Source of the DNA: Saccharomyces mikatae IFO 1815
Taxonomy: Eukaryota; Ascomycota; Saccharomycetes; Saccharomycetales; Saccharomycetaceae
DNA: 64,000 nt
Direction: 5' to 3'
NCBI RefSeq assembly: GCF_947241705.1
Contig: NC_079265.1
Span: 310,001 to 374,000, forward strand
In this document: in pieces, positions 1-11,175 of the stretch
Layout: each line of letters begins with the position of its first letter
How positions within the stretch are numbered: the first letter of the stretch is position 1
Program-made: the position numbers and the translations under genes
Notes under the pieces: model-generated
The model's database searches: none
Told to the model about the DNA's origin: nothing
The model's input: only the letters and a program-made list of their open reading frames with translations

Positions 1-1
1 A

Positions 2-730
2 ATAGACTTTGTCCCAACTGAAAGCAATTTGATTTTACTTGCGCGCGTTTTCTTTCAGGCTTGGGCAATTGTTGTAGTTTCAAGATTGGTTTTGACAAAA
101 TTGAAAGTGCTAAACAAAAACTACCTAATTGAAGATATTAAGGTATATATAACAATTCTGTTAATTTTACAAACTTCATCTCAGAATATCGGCCAATTTA
201 TCATTTTCCAAATTCTACAGTCCCAGATTTATTACTTTTTCAAAAGTCTACCAGCCCCATTTTTGTTAACGCCATCAAGTAAAGTTTATCTGTCAAATTT
301 AGTGTCCTTGATTTTACAGAATTTTACGTTTTTCCAGTTCGGCGGCACTAATTCAATTTCTACCATAGACCTTGGAAATGCATATCATGGAGTTTCTTCC
401 GACTACAACATGTGCACAGTAGGAATGTTGATGTCCATTGCCAATTTTGCACCCTCAATATACTGGTCCATGTTACCGTGGTCAATGAATTATGACTCGA
501 CTTCGTCACAAGTCAAAATACAAACGTTTATCAGAAGTAAATTACCTGCCTTTACTTATCATTGCATCTTTGGAACTTGCTTGATGACAGCATGTATCTT
601 TCTAAGATTTCATCTTTTTATTTGGTCCGTTTTCAGCCCCAAATTGTGTTATTTTCTTGGCTGGAATTTTGTAATGGGATTTCTGAACGGGTGGATAACT
701 GAATTGACCGTTCTCTTCGCTCTTGATTAG
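2..730 (+). CDS. LAS21: LAS21/GPI7 C-terminal part (GPI ethanolamine-phosphate transferase 2), cut by window edge
   Basis: The reading frame is open from base 2 and ends in a stop at 728-730, giving the last 242 residues of a longer protein whose start lies outside the window. The piece is very hydrophobic, with repeated membrane segments and a hydrophobic end (ELTVLFALD), as expected for the C-terminal multi-span half of Las21/Gpi7. This ER enzyme adds phosphoethanolamine to the second mannose of GPI anchors. The catalytic lumenal domain is in the missing N-terminal part. Synteny supports the call: NUP82 follows on the same strand, as in S. cerevisiae. The TTG at 29 is an internal codon, not a start. 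Confidence 0.88.
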   Translation: MDFVPTESNLILLARVFFQAWAIVVVSRLVLTKLKVLNKNYLIEDIKVYITILLILQTSSQNIGQFIIFQILQSQIYYFFKSLPAPFLLTPSSKVYLSNLVSLILQNFTFFQFGGTNSISTIDLGNAYHGVSSDYNMCTVGMLMSIANFAPSIYWSMLPWSMNYDSTSSQVKIQTFIRSKLPAFTYHCIFGTCLMTACIFLRFHLFIWSVFSPKLCYFLGWNFVMGFLNGWITELTVLFALD

Positions 731-969
731 CGTAATATTCTCAACGATTTATATGCATATACATAAATAGTTTATAGATTCGTACTGAAACAAAAGTGGA
801 AAAAAATCACCTACTATTGATCTTCCCTACTTCGCCGCAGCAAAACTGAAAAACTAACTTCTTCAATGTAAAAAAAAAAGTTGAATGCTCCGACATACTC
901 TAAATACCTCTGATGTTTTGATAAAAGATACAGCAACAATTGAGTGGTGGTGTCTCTTATACCTTTGAT

Positions 970-3111
970 ATGTCCCAATCTAAAAGCTTAGCTTCATTGC
1001 CTATTTTCCAAGCATCTCTTTCAGCGAGTCAATCTCCACGTTATATTTTCACTTCTCAAAATGGTACAAGAATAGTCTTCATTCAAGATAATATAATAAG
1101 GTGGTACAATGTACTCACCGATCCGTGTTACCATAGTTTAAGCTTAAGTCGTCATCTGGTCTTAGATGATACCTTCCATGTGATATCTAGTACATCCGGT
1201 GACTTACTTTGTTTTTTTAATGACCAAGAAATCTTTGTAATGGAAGTTCCCTGGGGTTATTCCAATGTTGAAAATATTTCTATTCAAGATGCATTCCAAG
1301 TTTTCCACTATTCTGTTGATGAAACTGAACTTGGCCCCAAATCGCTTATCAAGAAAGTCTTATTTCATCCGAAGAGTTACCATGATTCTTGTATAGTGGT
1401 CCTAAAAGAGAACGACACTATCATAATGTTTGATATTCTCAATCAACAAGAAAAGCCTATCATTCTAAATAAACCTAATAACTCCTTTGGTTTAGATGCA
1501 CGCCTTAATGACATCACAGATTTGGTATTTAGTAAAGATGGGTTGACATTATATTGTCTAAATACTACAGAAGGTGGTGATATCTTTGCATTTTACCCAT
1601 TTTTACCATCTGCCTTATTGTTGAATGAAAATGATCTCAGCTGGATTTTAAATAAATCGTTAGTAATGTACGAGTCCCTGGATCCAACAACAGATGTTAC
1701 GGTCAAAAGAAACATTATCAAACAATTGCAGTTTGTATCAAAACTTCACGAAAATTGGGACTCTAAACTTAACAAGGTCGATATAGATAGCGAATACCGT
1801 TTAGTAAAAGTGCAAGGTCCATTCACCATAAACCCCTTTCCAAACGAGTTGTATGATTATACTGCAAAAAATATCGCAACCATATCAATTGACAATCAAC
1901 AAAATGAAATTTTTTGTATTAGTTTTGACGATGGGTCCTTAATCTTGTTATTAAAAGATTTGGAAATGTCAATGTCATGGGATGTGGGAAATTATGTTTA
2001 TAATGATTCCTTAGTTCTAATTGAACGTGTTAAAATGCAAAAAGAAATCGAATCCCTAATAACACTACCAGAACAAATGGGGAAATTATACGTTTTTTCC
2101 AAAAACTTTGTATACCAAGTGAACTCCACAAGCTGGACTTCTACAATCAGCAAATGTATAAACGAATCTGACTTAAATCCACTTGGAGATTTGAAATTTG
2201 AAAGTAAAATTGAAAATATAGCAACCGTAGAAGGAATGCCGAATCTAGCGCATATCTACTGGAATAATACGTCCAATTTAGCTTTAGCGTCAAATAAGGA
2301 ATTAACGTTTCAAACTGTATCAGTCGATCAGAAAATGCAAAGCACGGAAACTGAAACTGATATAGGGACGGAAGAGAGTGGCTTGGCAAAATGTCGTTAT
2401 GAATTACGTTTCACACAACCCCTAAGTGAGATTCTGACGTTAAACGAGAACTTTCAGAGAGCTTGTATTAGCCCATGTGAACAGATTATCCCATCAACAG
2501 ATCGCCAGATACCTCTAAAAAATGAAGCGAGCGAAAACCAATTGGAAATTTTCACAGATGTTTCGAAAGAATTTCTGCAAAAAATTGCCAAAGCTCAATC
2601 CTTAGGTGTTTCTATATACAACAGAATTCATGAGCAACAGCTTGAACTAACACGTCAACTACAATCCACATGTAAGATAATTTCTAAAGATGTTGATTTA
2701 CGAAAAAAATTTGAAGCACAAAATAAAAAATGGGATGCTCAAATAATTAGACAATCAAAACTGATGGAGAGATTTAGCAAATTGACCGAAAACCTTTCGG
2801 AGATTTCCAAATCTAATAAGTTTAAAGAAAAGAATATAAGTAATGCTGAGATGGAATGGTTCAAAGAGATACGGAATCAGATATTGCAGTTTAACTGTTA
2901 CGTCCACTCTCAAAAATCCCTTCAGCAAGATTTATCGTATTTGAAAAGGGAATTGACTCGCATTGAAACTGAGACTATCCAAGTTGACAAAAAAAGCCAA
3001 AGTGAATGGAATGAACTACGTAAAATGCTTGAAATAGATTCAAAGATTATTAAAGAGTGTAACGAAGAACTGCAGCATGCTTCTCAACAACTCACTACTA
3101 AAACGCAATGA
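970..3111 (+). CDS. NUP82: NUP82, nuclear pore cytoplasmic-face nucleoporin
   Basis: Encodes 713 residues from the ATG at 970 (MSQSKSLASLPIF), the length I recall for S. cerevisiae Nup82. The frame is open a little further upstream but offers only a TTG there, so the ATG is preferred. Nup82 sits in the Nup82-Nup159-Nsp1 complex on the cytoplasmic side of the pore and is needed for mRNA export. Roughly residues 1-450 are beta-rich and should form the N-terminal propeller. From about residue 520 the sequence is charged, heptad-like coiled coil (for example EFLQKIAKAQSLG and DLRKKFEAQNKKWDAQ), which binds partners including Nsp1, whose gene is also in this window. Confidence 0.96.
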   Translation: MSQSKSLASLPIFQASLSASQSPRYIFTSQNGTRIVFIQDNIIRWYNVLTDPCYHSLSLSRHLVLDDTFHVISSTSGDLLCFFNDQEIFVMEVPWGYSNVENISIQDAFQVFHYSVDETELGPKSLIKKVLFHPKSYHDSCIVVLKENDTIIMFDILNQQEKPIILNKPNNSFGLDARLNDITDLVFSKDGLTLYCLNTTEGGDIFAFYPFLPSALLLNENDLSWILNKSLVMYESLDPTTDVTVKRNIIKQLQFVSKLHENWDSKLNKVDIDSEYRLVKVQGPFTINPFPNELYDYTAKNIATISIDNQQNEIFCISFDDGSLILLLKDLEMSMSWDVGNYVYNDSLVLIERVKMQKEIESLITLPEQMGKLYVFSKNFVYQVNSTSWTSTISKCINESDLNPLGDLKFESKIENIATVEGMPNLAHIYWNNTSNLALASNKELTFQTVSVDQKMQSTETETDIGTEESGLAKCRYELRFTQPLSEILTLNENFQRACISPCEQIIPSTDRQIPLKNEASENQLEIFTDVSKEFLQKIAKAQSLGVSIYNRIHEQQLELTRQLQSTCKIISKDVDLRKKFEAQNKKWDAQIIRQSKLMERFSKLTENLSEISKSNKFKEKNISNAEMEWFKEIRNQILQFNCYVHSQKSLQQDLSYLKRELTRIETETIQVDKKSQSEWNELRKMLEIDSKIIKECNEELQHASQQLTTKTQ

Positions 3112-4155
3112 GATATCTGATTTGCGTCGTTTGTTATCATCGTCTGTACAGTGTAGCAAATGTAAAATGTCACATAATGGGGCGCATATTGTATACGAAC
3201 CAGATGGTATATAAATCTTACTGCTATGTACCAAATCTTTAAGAAGGATTTTCAGTATATTGTATCATTAGACCAGCAAGACACTCGCATCTTGCTGAAA
3301 TAATTTTAATTTTACGATGTTTGCTTCGACGAATAGAAACTTGCTGCTAAAGTAATATGATTGTCTCTTACCATATATGTTTAGCAACACTCATTCGTGC
3401 TCAGTAAATATCCCTTCTTTCATTCGAGAATAGTAGCTTGAACTCTATGTTAGTGAACTTAGTAATTGTATTCTTTTGCGGGGTTTGCTACCTGAATAGA
3501 AAAAATATATAGAAATAAGATAAATTGTTACCTACACAATACTCCAAAAAAATAAAGTCCTATGGGTATGATACAAGAAAATCATCCATCGTAGTGCACG
3601 TATAAATACTGAACACTCTATTTTTGTGTGATCGTTTTCAATATTCTTTGCCTAATCAATATCCATAACACAGATATCTTTTGGGGGGAATAGGAAATTC
3701 AACAGGTTATTATATTGGTATGGTGATCTCAAATCCAGTATCATAATATATTTAATGAAAACAGACCTCTTCAAAGAATATTAACTCCGCAATGTATCTT
3801 AATTGAACGGCTGATGGCATCGTTACTTTCAAAAGAAATAATATAGTCTACGTTCATTACACTGGTCTAGCTTTGTTGCGTTCGACATTGCTTCTTCCAG
3901 CACACACGTAGATTTTCTCTAACTTGCACTTGATAATAATTTTAACATAAATGTTCATTATTCATTTGGAGGAATTCCCTACAATTACAATACCTTATTT
4001 AGCACGTGATGGAAACTGTGGCTTTTTTCTTTGTCATTATGACTCTTGAGATACAACATTCAAAATATGTATAAAAGGGACAAGTACGATGAAGACATGT
4101 AAGGCATTTGATTAATTTTGACCGTGCCTTAGATATATTGCTTCTTGAGCTGTCC
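3112..4155. other. 1 kb intergenic region, NUP82 3' side and BNA3 promoter
   Basis: AT-rich and without a convincing gene. The BNA3-proximal end holds a CACGTG E-box (4003-4008, a Cbf1/Pho4-type site) and a TATAAAAG box (4070-4077) about 85 bases before the BNA3 start. I see no tRNA, LTR or snoRNA signature in the rest. An unannotated frame continues just past the NUP82 stop and is discussed under findings. Confidence 0.6.
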
Positions 4156-5490
4156 ATGAAACAACGTTTTATCCGTCAATTTGCAAATATAATGTCTACT
4201 TCAAAACCGAAATTTGTCGCAAACAAATATTTCACCTCTAATACGGCGAAAGATGTTTGGTCATTGACTAATGAGGCCGCTGCACAGGCAGCCAATAACT
4301 CCAAGAACCAAGGTCGTGAGCTGATTAACTTGGGTCAAGGCTTTTTTTCATATTCTCCACCTCAATTTGCTATAAAGGAATGTCAGAAAGCCCTAGAGAT
4401 TCCATTAGTCAATCAATACTCTCCAACTAGAGGTCGCCCATCTTTAATCAACTCATTGATTAAATTGTACTCCCCCATTTATAATAAAGATCTGACAACA
4501 GAAAATGTTACAGTAACTACTGGAGCCAATGAGGGTATACTTTCTTGCTTAATGGGGCTTTTGAATGCTGGCGACGAAGTTATTGTTTTTGAGCCATTTT
4601 TTGACCAATATATTTCAAATATTGAACTGTGTGGCGGAAAAGTAGTTTATGTCCCTATTAATCCTCCAAAGGAGCTGGACCTGAGGAATACTAGGGGTGA
4701 AGAATGGACCATTGACTTTGAACAATTCGAGAAGGCAATTACGCCCAAGACAAAGGCCGTCATTATCAATACTCCTCACAATCCAATTGGAAAAGTCTTT
4801 ACTCGCGAGGAACTTACCACTTTAGGTAATATTTGCGTCAAACACAATGTTATCATCATCTCTGATGAAGTCTACGAACATTTGTATTTCACTGATTCCT
4901 TCACAAGAATTGCCACAATTTCTCCAGAAATTGGGCAATTGACCTTAACCGTTGGTTCTGCTGGAAAGTTATTTGCTGCTACTGGTTGGAGAATTGGCTG
5001 GGTTGTATCCTTGAATGCAGACTTGCTAAGCTATGTATCTAAGGCGCATACAAGAATATGTTTTTCATCTCCATCTCCATTACAGGAAGCTTGTGCAAAC
5101 TCTATTGACGATGGCTTGAAAATCGGCTATTTCGAGAAAATGAGACAGGAATACATCACTAAGTTCAAGATTTTTACATCAATTTTTGATGAGTTGGGAT
5201 TACCTTACACTGCCCCTGAGGGTACATATTTTGTTCTCGTTAATTTCTCTAAGGTTAAAATTCCTAAGGACTATTCATATCCAGAGGAAATCCGGGATAA
5301 GGGAAAAGATTTCCGCATTTCCCACTGGTTGATTAATGAACTGGGCGTTGTTGCTATTCCTCCCACTGAATTCTACATTAAAGAGCACGAAAAAGCTGCT
5401 GAAAACTTGTTAAGGTTTGCAGTCTGTAAAGATGATTCTTATTTAGAAAAGGCTGTAGAGAGATTAAGACTACTTAAGGATTACTTATAA
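4156..5490 (+). CDS. BNA3: BNA3, kynurenine aminotransferase (PLP enzyme)
   Basis: Encodes 444 residues from ATG 4156 (MKQRFIRQF), the length I recall for S. cerevisiae Bna3. The frame extends upstream to 4108 but without an ATG. This is a fold-type I aminotransferase that converts kynurenine to kynurenic acid, in cytosol and mitochondria. Seen motifs: the substrate-loop region INLGQGFFSYSPP, the PLP-binding NTPHNPIGK, and SAGKLFAATGWRIGW in which Lys271 should form the Schiff base. The basic N-terminus before a second Met (residue 14, MSTSKPK) could be a mitochondrial presequence, giving two products from alternative starts. The promoter has a TATA box and an E-box. Confidence 0.95.
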   Translation: MKQRFIRQFANIMSTSKPKFVANKYFTSNTAKDVWSLTNEAAAQAANNSKNQGRELINLGQGFFSYSPPQFAIKECQKALEIPLVNQYSPTRGRPSLINSLIKLYSPIYNKDLTTENVTVTTGANEGILSCLMGLLNAGDEVIVFEPFFDQYISNIELCGGKVVYVPINPPKELDLRNTRGEEWTIDFEQFEKAITPKTKAVIINTPHNPIGKVFTREELTTLGNICVKHNVIIISDEVYEHLYFTDSFTRIATISPEIGQLTLTVGSAGKLFAATGWRIGWVVSLNADLLSYVSKAHTRICFSSPSPLQEACANSIDDGLKIGYFEKMRQEYITKFKIFTSIFDELGLPYTAPEGTYFVLVNFSKVKIPKDYSYPEEIRDKGKDFRISHWLINELGVVAIPPTEFYIKEHEKAAENLLRFAVCKDDSYLEKAVERLRLLKDYL

Positions 5491-5713
5491 CGTAATTTTT
5501 TTATAATTGGTTTTGCTCAATCGATAGATTCTATAAAGTGCGGTTGTATTTTTATATAGAAATAGTAGATACAAACATCCACACGTTTTTCGCGTACTGC
5601 CAAAAAACTAAACCCTTAATAAAGATAAATCATATAAATGAATGGTGATGCTTCGAAAGGTATATCCATAAAGCACTTGCACATGTATAGAGATATAGCA
5701 TAAGCAAATTCAA

Positions 5714-6940
5714 ATGAGTGATAAATCCCGCCAGGCGTACTGCTACTTTTGGCTATTTGGTTTAATCAATAATGTACTATATGTGGTGATACTTTCTGCA
5801 GCTGTTGATATCGTGGGCCCTACATTACCTAAATCTCTAGTATTGCTAGCCGATATATTCCCATCATTGACCGTTAAATTGTGTTCTCCATTTTTTATTG
5901 ATAAAATCAAGTACAGCTATAGAATATGGTTTTTGATTATAATGAGTTGCTTAGGGATGTTCTTAGTTTCTTTTAAAAACTTGTTTGTTTGCCTCTTGGG
6001 AGTATCTTTCGCATCTGTATCTTCAGGATTTGGCGAAGTGACATTCCTGCAATTAACACATTATTATGGACAAATTTCTTTAAATGGATGGTCATCAGGT
6101 ACAGGTGGGGCAGGAATTCTTGGAGGAGCATCCTACATGGTCTTAACTTCTGTCTTTAAAGTACAAGTAAAATTGACTTTGCTGATGTTTAGTGTCCTTC
6201 CATTTTCATTCCTATTTTACTTCAAATTAGATTCTAGTGATGTGAACTCTAACTATCAAAGTCTTCAAGAGATCGATGAAGCAGAGGATGAGCAGTTGGA
6301 GCCGTTTGTTGTCGCCTTTACACATATGAACACTTCCCAATCCATGCACTCCACGAGACAGCACATCTCCCAAACACTTAAGAGACTTAGAAGATTAGTT
6401 ATTCCATACATGCTTCCATTAACCACTGTCTATTTGTTCGAATATTTAATTAACCAAGCAGTATCTCCGACGTTATTATTTCCAATTAATGGTGATAGGG
6501 AAAGTAAGTCCATGCCTTTTTTTTTTCATAAGTACAGGGATATGTACGTAACTTATGGTACGCTTTATCAATTGGGTGTCTTTCTATCGAGATCTTTTGG
6601 GCATCTTGTAAGAATGAGGAGTCTTTACATTTTAGCGTTCTTGCAAGGTATGAATTTATGCTCAACAGTACTACAATCATGGTTCTATGTTGTTCATTCG
6701 CCCTGGGTGGTAATGATATTGATATTCTATGAGGGTTTTCTTGGTGGTGCATCGTATGTTAACACGTTTTTAAATATTCTTGAGCAAGAGAAACCTGAAG
6801 AAGCAGAGTTCGCTATGGGAGCCGTATCCATCGCGGATTCATTTGGTGTGTTTTTAGCTGCTTTGCTTGGTTTAGGGTTAGAACCTAAACTCTGTGAGCA
6901 CCAGATTACAGACAACAGACCTTGGTGTAGGATGGAATGA
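5714..6940 (+). CDS. YHC3: YHC3/BTN1, vacuolar membrane protein of the CLN3 (battenin) family
   Basis: Encodes 408 residues, the size of S. cerevisiae Yhc3, from ATG 5714 (MSDKSRQAYCYFWLFGLINN). The protein is almost entirely hydrophobic, with about ten membrane spans interrupted by a hydrophilic loop near residues 170-225 (acidic EIDEAEDEQLEP and Ser/Thr-rich MNTSQSMHSTRQ). The family motif region near the start, FGLINNVLYVVILSAA, is typical of CLN3 homologues. The yeast protein acts in vacuolar pH control, basic amino-acid transport and SNARE-related trafficking. BNA3 precedes it on the same strand and BIT61 converges on it from the right with only about 50 bases between stops. Confidence 0.95.
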   Translation: MSDKSRQAYCYFWLFGLINNVLYVVILSAAVDIVGPTLPKSLVLLADIFPSLTVKLCSPFFIDKIKYSYRIWFLIIMSCLGMFLVSFKNLFVCLLGVSFASVSSGFGEVTFLQLTHYYGQISLNGWSSGTGGAGILGGASYMVLTSVFKVQVKLTLLMFSVLPFSFLFYFKLDSSDVNSNYQSLQEIDEAEDEQLEPFVVAFTHMNTSQSMHSTRQHISQTLKRLRRLVIPYMLPLTTVYLFEYLINQAVSPTLLFPINGDRESKSMPFFFHKYRDMYVTYGTLYQLGVFLSRSFGHLVRMRSLYILAFLQGMNLCSTVLQSWFYVVHSPWVVMILIFYEGFLGGASYVNTFLNILEQEKPEEAEFAMGAVSIADSFGVFLAALLGLGLEPKLCEHQITDNRPWCRME

Positions 6941-6990
6941 AGTTTTGTTGAAAATACTAAATAAAATACAAATAAGATGTTAAATACTTC

Positions 6991-8622
6991 CTATATACTC
7001 ATTCTAATGCCCGTCAATAATTCATCAATAATCCGTTGATTCCTATCACCGCTTTGAATAGTACTTAATATGCCGAAGCACTGTAGTAGCGTCAGTTTAT
7101 CCGTTTCGGTAACATTGCTCTCTTCTTCTTGGTTGAAAATGTAAAGTTGGAAACTTTTACTTATACCATCGTTACTATTTACAAAGTTTTCATAACAAGG
7201 CAAAACTATCGAATCCCTAAAACACATGAGCAAAAGAAATCCGATGGAGTAACTTCCTGCTGTATTCGTCCGGCTTTCATTATCTGGTTTCATTACTGTA
7301 GAATCACCATTTTCTCTAGTATTCTGATCCAGCGGCAATAAAACAGCTGCTAAATCATAATATACTTCTTGATAAAATATTCGCCATATAACACCCAATC
7401 TTTTCAAAGCATTATTTATTGTGTCTTCATTGGAATAGTTAAAAACAATCTGATTTTCTAAACTGTACAGGGAACTCACCAAGAATTCTTTCAAATCACT
7501 GATAATTCTACTCATACCACTATTGGTAACTCTTGGATCTGTTTTCAAAATGCAGTAAAATTCTAAAACTTCGTTAAAGTTCTCTATTTTTGCCCTGAGT
7601 TTCCATATTCTTTGTGTCCTGAATAACTCTGCTACGTTACTACAAAATATGTTCCAAATATTATTTGTGAGTGTCGTCAATTCTTGAGAGTTGAAATGTT
7701 TATAGTTGGCTTCCAAAGATGGCAAATTTCTCAAAAGATCGTGTAACATTGAAACGGGATTTGGTGAAGCAGGATCTATTCCAGAAAGCGGATCTTCTAC
7801 AATTGTGTTGGAATTGACACCAGATGGGTTGACATTTAGCGAATAAACTGAAGTTCCTGAGTCCACAAGCTGACCTGCATTGATATGTATGAATTGTGAC
7901 GGGGATTTGTGCCTTCCATAAGAGGAATGTAAAAATTTACTCAAAGAATTTGGAATTGCAGGTTCTATAGTGTCTTGGCCTATGTGCCTGTGACTTTTGC
8001 TTTGAAAAAAGTTCTTAATTACGTTGCGAAATGAATGTGAACTACTGTGCAAGGTACTCGCATCTGTCAAAAAAGAAGCAGGATCAGATGAAATGGTGGT
8101 GTGTGCCCGGCTCCTTCTATTAAAGAATCCAGACGCCTTTTCTTTGATATACCTGCCGGATGGCGTAGAGTGTAAACTTTTCTGAGTAATAGATATTGCA
8201 TCAGAGGAGAGCTTTTTAGAGAGATTGTTGGAGCATTCGATAGTGTTAACACTTTGTGCTTCTCCAATTTGAGAAGATTTAGATCTACATGTTACAGCTG
8301 AAGCTCCATCATTGCTTTTAAAAGAATGATTCGAGGCCACACTTAATTTGGATCGAGGATGATCTACAGTTTGGAATATTGATTGGAAGCCGACGTTGGA
8401 AACACTAGGACTAACAGGGTTCTTCGAGCCTTTCAAATTTTTGATAGAGTAAATGTCGTCATTTGACGTGTCCACGAGAGTTTGACGGATAATTCCACTC
8501 GTTGTATGAAAACTTTTTGTTGGGGCTATCGCTGATTGTACATTAAGATATTGTTCGGTATTGATGGGATGCTGTATTGTATTGGACGTTGTTTCTCGAG
8601 AGAGTACACCTTCTGCTGTCAT
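6991..8622 (-). CDS. BIT61: BIT61, TORC2 subunit
   Basis: Encodes 543 residues from an ATG whose first base is 8622 (MTAEGVLSRETTSN), equal to the S. cerevisiae length as I recall it. The N-terminal 240 residues are low-complexity and rich in Ser, Thr and Asn, with a basic patch (SGFFNRRSRAHTT). The C-terminal 270 residues (from about MLHDLLRNLPSLEANYKH) are more ordered and helical and should form the conserved Bit61/PRR5-like domain. Bit61 is a peripheral component of TOR complex 2, which controls actin polarity and sphingolipid synthesis at the plasma membrane. BIT2 is its known paralogue elsewhere in the genome. Synteny between YHC3 and IKS1 supports the call. Confidence 0.93.
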   Translation of the reverse strand: MTAEGVLSRETTSNTIQHPINTEQYLNVQSAIAPTKSFHTTSGIIRQTLVDTSNDDIYSIKNLKGSKNPVSPSVSNVGFQSIFQTVDHPRSKLSVASNHSFKSNDGASAVTCRSKSSQIGEAQSVNTIECSNNLSKKLSSDAISITQKSLHSTPSGRYIKEKASGFFNRRSRAHTTISSDPASFLTDASTLHSSSHSFRNVIKNFFQSKSHRHIGQDTIEPAIPNSLSKFLHSSYGRHKSPSQFIHINAGQLVDSGTSVYSLNVNPSGVNSNTIVEDPLSGIDPASPNPVSMLHDLLRNLPSLEANYKHFNSQELTTLTNNIWNIFCSNVAELFRTQRIWKLRAKIENFNEVLEFYCILKTDPRVTNSGMSRIISDLKEFLVSSLYSLENQIVFNYSNEDTINNALKRLGVIWRIFYQEVYYDLAAVLLPLDQNTRENGDSTVMKPDNESRTNTAGSYSIGFLLLMCFRDSIVLPCYENFVNSNDGISKSFQLYIFNQEEESNVTETDKLTLLQCFGILSTIQSGDRNQRIIDELLTGIRMSI

Positions 8623-8868
8623 AATGAAGAGAATTTTACTCCTAAAGAGATCAATTGAGGTTTATCCCACCTAGATCTTTTTATTTTGTTACTTTGTGCT
8701 ATGGTTTTACTCATCAGTAAATTTTTCTAACATGATGTACTTTTGTCAGCGGCCCTTAGAAGAAGAGTAAAGATGATTCGTGAACATTGGTGATAAACTA
8801 CCATACCTTCTATAAATTTGTAAAGTAAAAAAATCATGTGCTATTTAATTTGTGATGTGTACTTACTG
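8623..8868. other. Short intergenic gap between IKS1 and BIT61
   Basis: About 250 AT-rich bases separating two genes on the minus strand. It must hold the IKS1 3' end and the BIT61 promoter. No other element is seen. Confidence 0.5.
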
Positions 8869-10872
8869 TTAAAATATGTATCTTTTGCATGCCGCAATAA
8901 GGGCCAGCAAAACCAACGCCCTTGCATGTTTACCTCTTTCATCGGCAGGTGATTTAAAAACCATCCCCAATAAGATCAGTGACAAATAAGAGAGCCAGGA
9001 CCCTGTTTTCGTAAATCTGAAGATAATTATTGTTAGTATTATAGAGACTAGCTTATAGCATATCTGTATTGTCCTGTTTAGGGCAGAATACGTATGAACT
9101 TTTTGGGATGATATGGAACTTATATTTCCTTCCGGTGCTGGTAATGATAAAGTCACATTGTCTCCCTCGATATAATCATCACTAAAGCTGTTGGTATTTT
9201 CGTTTACTTCTGATATTGTGGTGAAATTCATCGTGTTGTCGATATTTTCTTCCCAAAATTTTTTACTTGGTTTGGAATTTACAAACATTTCATCCAATGT
9301 CTTCTCTACCGACTTTGCAGTGGGCCGAGCCTTACTACTTGGTTGTAAAAGGGCATCCATCAGATGGAAAATTTTACAGTCTATTGGTTTCAGTTTCATT
9401 GCTTGGTGTTTTTCGATCATACTTTCGGTGTCAAACCTGAAATTCTTAATGCGTACTTTCAAATCCACTATATCCAGCTGGGGTTCAAACGGCAACTCAC
9501 CAAACACAATGAAATAGCAAATCATTCCCAAGGAATACATATCCGAAGCAAAGGTATATTCATTGTATGTATGATTCGACTTTGAAGGCAACGTAAAAGA
9601 AGAACCTGGCCTTCCCTGGATAATAAGTTCGGGTGCTGTAAATTCTAACGTTCCCGTACAACCAGTGCCTAATCTAGATTCTCCTTCCAACTGGCTTTCG
9701 CCTAAATCGCCAATCACAATCGATGGAAAAAAATCATCTGGACTGTGTTCCCTTTCGTATACGTCATCATTATCGTCGTCATTTTTGAATGGGGTCAACA
9801 ATAAACAATTCGAGGGTTTCAAATCCCTATGAATTAAGCCAATACTGTGTAGTTCGTGTAACCCTCTTGCGATGTCCCTTATAATCGATACGAGTTGCTC
9901 AGTAGACAAACCAACTTCTTTTGATTTGCCGTTGTTCCTCTTACGAGTTCTAAATTTCTTCTTTCTTTCTTCAGGTGGTTCAGTATCTGAGAATCTGTCG
10001 AAAACATTTCTCAAGATACAGTCCTCTAAATTACCGCCACTACAATACTGTTGTAAAATGAAAATACAAGGAATTTCTTCCTGTGATTCTGATTGACTCC
10101 CATCAATGGACCTGACAAATCCAACTGAAGAGTCCATCTCCAGCCAAACATGATTATATGTAATCAAGTTGGCACTTTTGTGAGTTAGCGAGCTCAGTGC
10201 TTTTACCTCTCTTATGCATTTATTAAACCATTCCATATCGTTTCCAATGGGAATTTTTTTCAGTGCAAAAACTCCCAACTCAGTATTACCTATTGTGTGT
10301 ACAACTTTGTATACAGATCCTCTTGCACCATTTCCCAGCAGAGATAATATTTTGAAAAATTTACGGAAGTATCCCGGAATAAACAGCTCATCTGGGATGA
10401 AGTATTTATTCTTATTGAACTGTCTCTCCTTATTGCTTGTATCGTTTTGTAAGGCGTAGTGCCGATGATTTCTTTCTAGTAACTGAAAGTATCTTCTTGA
10501 AAAACTTGAATTCGCAAATTCAAACCCAAGCGGTATTGTATTCTCTGGAATAGCGAGCCTACTGCTTTCAGATTCCGCACCACTAGATGCTCGACGATGA
10601 AGTTGTCTCCTGTTCAAAATATCAGGGTTGATTTCCGTTCCACACTGGGGGCATATATAAGAGGCAATAGGGCTCTTGAACTGATGAATTCCTGAGGGAA
10701 ATTCTAGTGCCGATGAGGATACAGTCAGATCATCGATTCCTTCTGGGTCGTCATTGCTGTTGTCCTGCTGGAAAAATGATAAAGTTCCTGATTTTGGATT
10801 GACGATCACCACTGATTTAGAATTAGGGTCATCCAAAATCAACGAGCCTTCCTCATATGGTACTAGACTCAT
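8869..10872 (-). CDS. IKS1: IKS1, membrane-associated Ser/Thr protein kinase
   Basis: Encodes 667 residues from an ATG at 10872 ([13 protein letters not shown]), the usual size. The kinase motifs are complete: glycine loop [11 protein letters not shown] (about 180-190), ATP lysine in VFALKKI (Lys205), catalytic HRDLKPSN, a DLG variant of DFG (IGDLGES), and TAPELI. An acidic stretch ([17 protein letters not shown]) is inserted in the kinase core between the catalytic and DLG motifs. A CPQC pair at 74-77 may bind metal. The last 60 residues contain hydrophobic segments ([11 protein letters not shown] and [12 protein letters not shown]), which suggest tail anchoring in a membrane. The function in yeast is poorly defined; it is induced by mild heat on ethanol. 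Confidence 0.94.
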   Translation of the reverse strand: MSLVPYEEGSLILDDPNSKSVVIVNPKSGTLSFFQQDNSNDDPEGIDDLTVSSSALEFPSGIHQFKSPIASYICPQCGTEINPDILNRRQLHRRASSGAESESSRLAIPENTIPLGFEFANSSFSRRYFQLLERNHRHYALQNDTSNKERQFNKNKYFIPDELFIPGYFRKFFKILSLLGNGARGSVYKVVHTIGNTELGVFALKKIPIGNDMEWFNKCIREVKALSSLTHKSANLITYNHVWLEMDSSVGFVRSIDGSQSESQEEIPCIFILQQYCSGGNLEDCILRNVFDRFSDTEPPEERKKKFRTRKRNNGKSKEVGLSTEQLVSIIRDIARGLHELHSIGLIHRDLKPSNCLLLTPFKNDDDNDDVYEREHSPDDFFPSIVIGDLGESQLEGESRLGTGCTGTLEFTAPELIIQGRPGSSFTLPSKSNHTYNEYTFASDMYSLGMICYFIVFGELPFEPQLDIVDLKVRIKNFRFDTESMIEKHQAMKLKPIDCKIFHLMDALLQPSSKARPTAKSVEKTLDEMFVNSKPSKKFWEENIDNTMNFTTISEVNENTNSFSDDYIEGDNVTLSLPAPEGNISSISSQKVHTYSALNRTIQICYKLVSIILTIIIFRFTKTGSWLSYLSLILLGMVFKSPADERGKHARALVLLALIAACKRYIF

Positions 10873-11175
10873 TTTCTAGAATCTACTTATGTTATTTTTA
10901 AAAACTGTGTATCTAGTAATAGTGTTTTGGTTAACTAGTTGTTGTTTATAAGGCTTATATATGCTTTGTTCTTTAACCCCTGTTTTCCTGAAATGTATAC
11001 AAAAAATAAAGCTTGAAGTACGCTATTACGTGAAAAAGTGTACTGTAAAGGCTTACAAAAAAATTGCAAATTTTATTATACATTGAAATAGTGTGAATAA
11101 ATATGAAAAATGTTTCTAAGTATGCATTTGTGCAATTCTGCAACTCACCTTCTTTTGGCACCGGGCCAACGGTGA
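10873..11175. other. Intergenic gap between ZAP1 and IKS1
   Basis: About 300 AT-rich bases downstream of ZAP1 and upstream of IKS1, both on the minus strand. No RNA gene or repeat is recognised. Confidence 0.5.
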
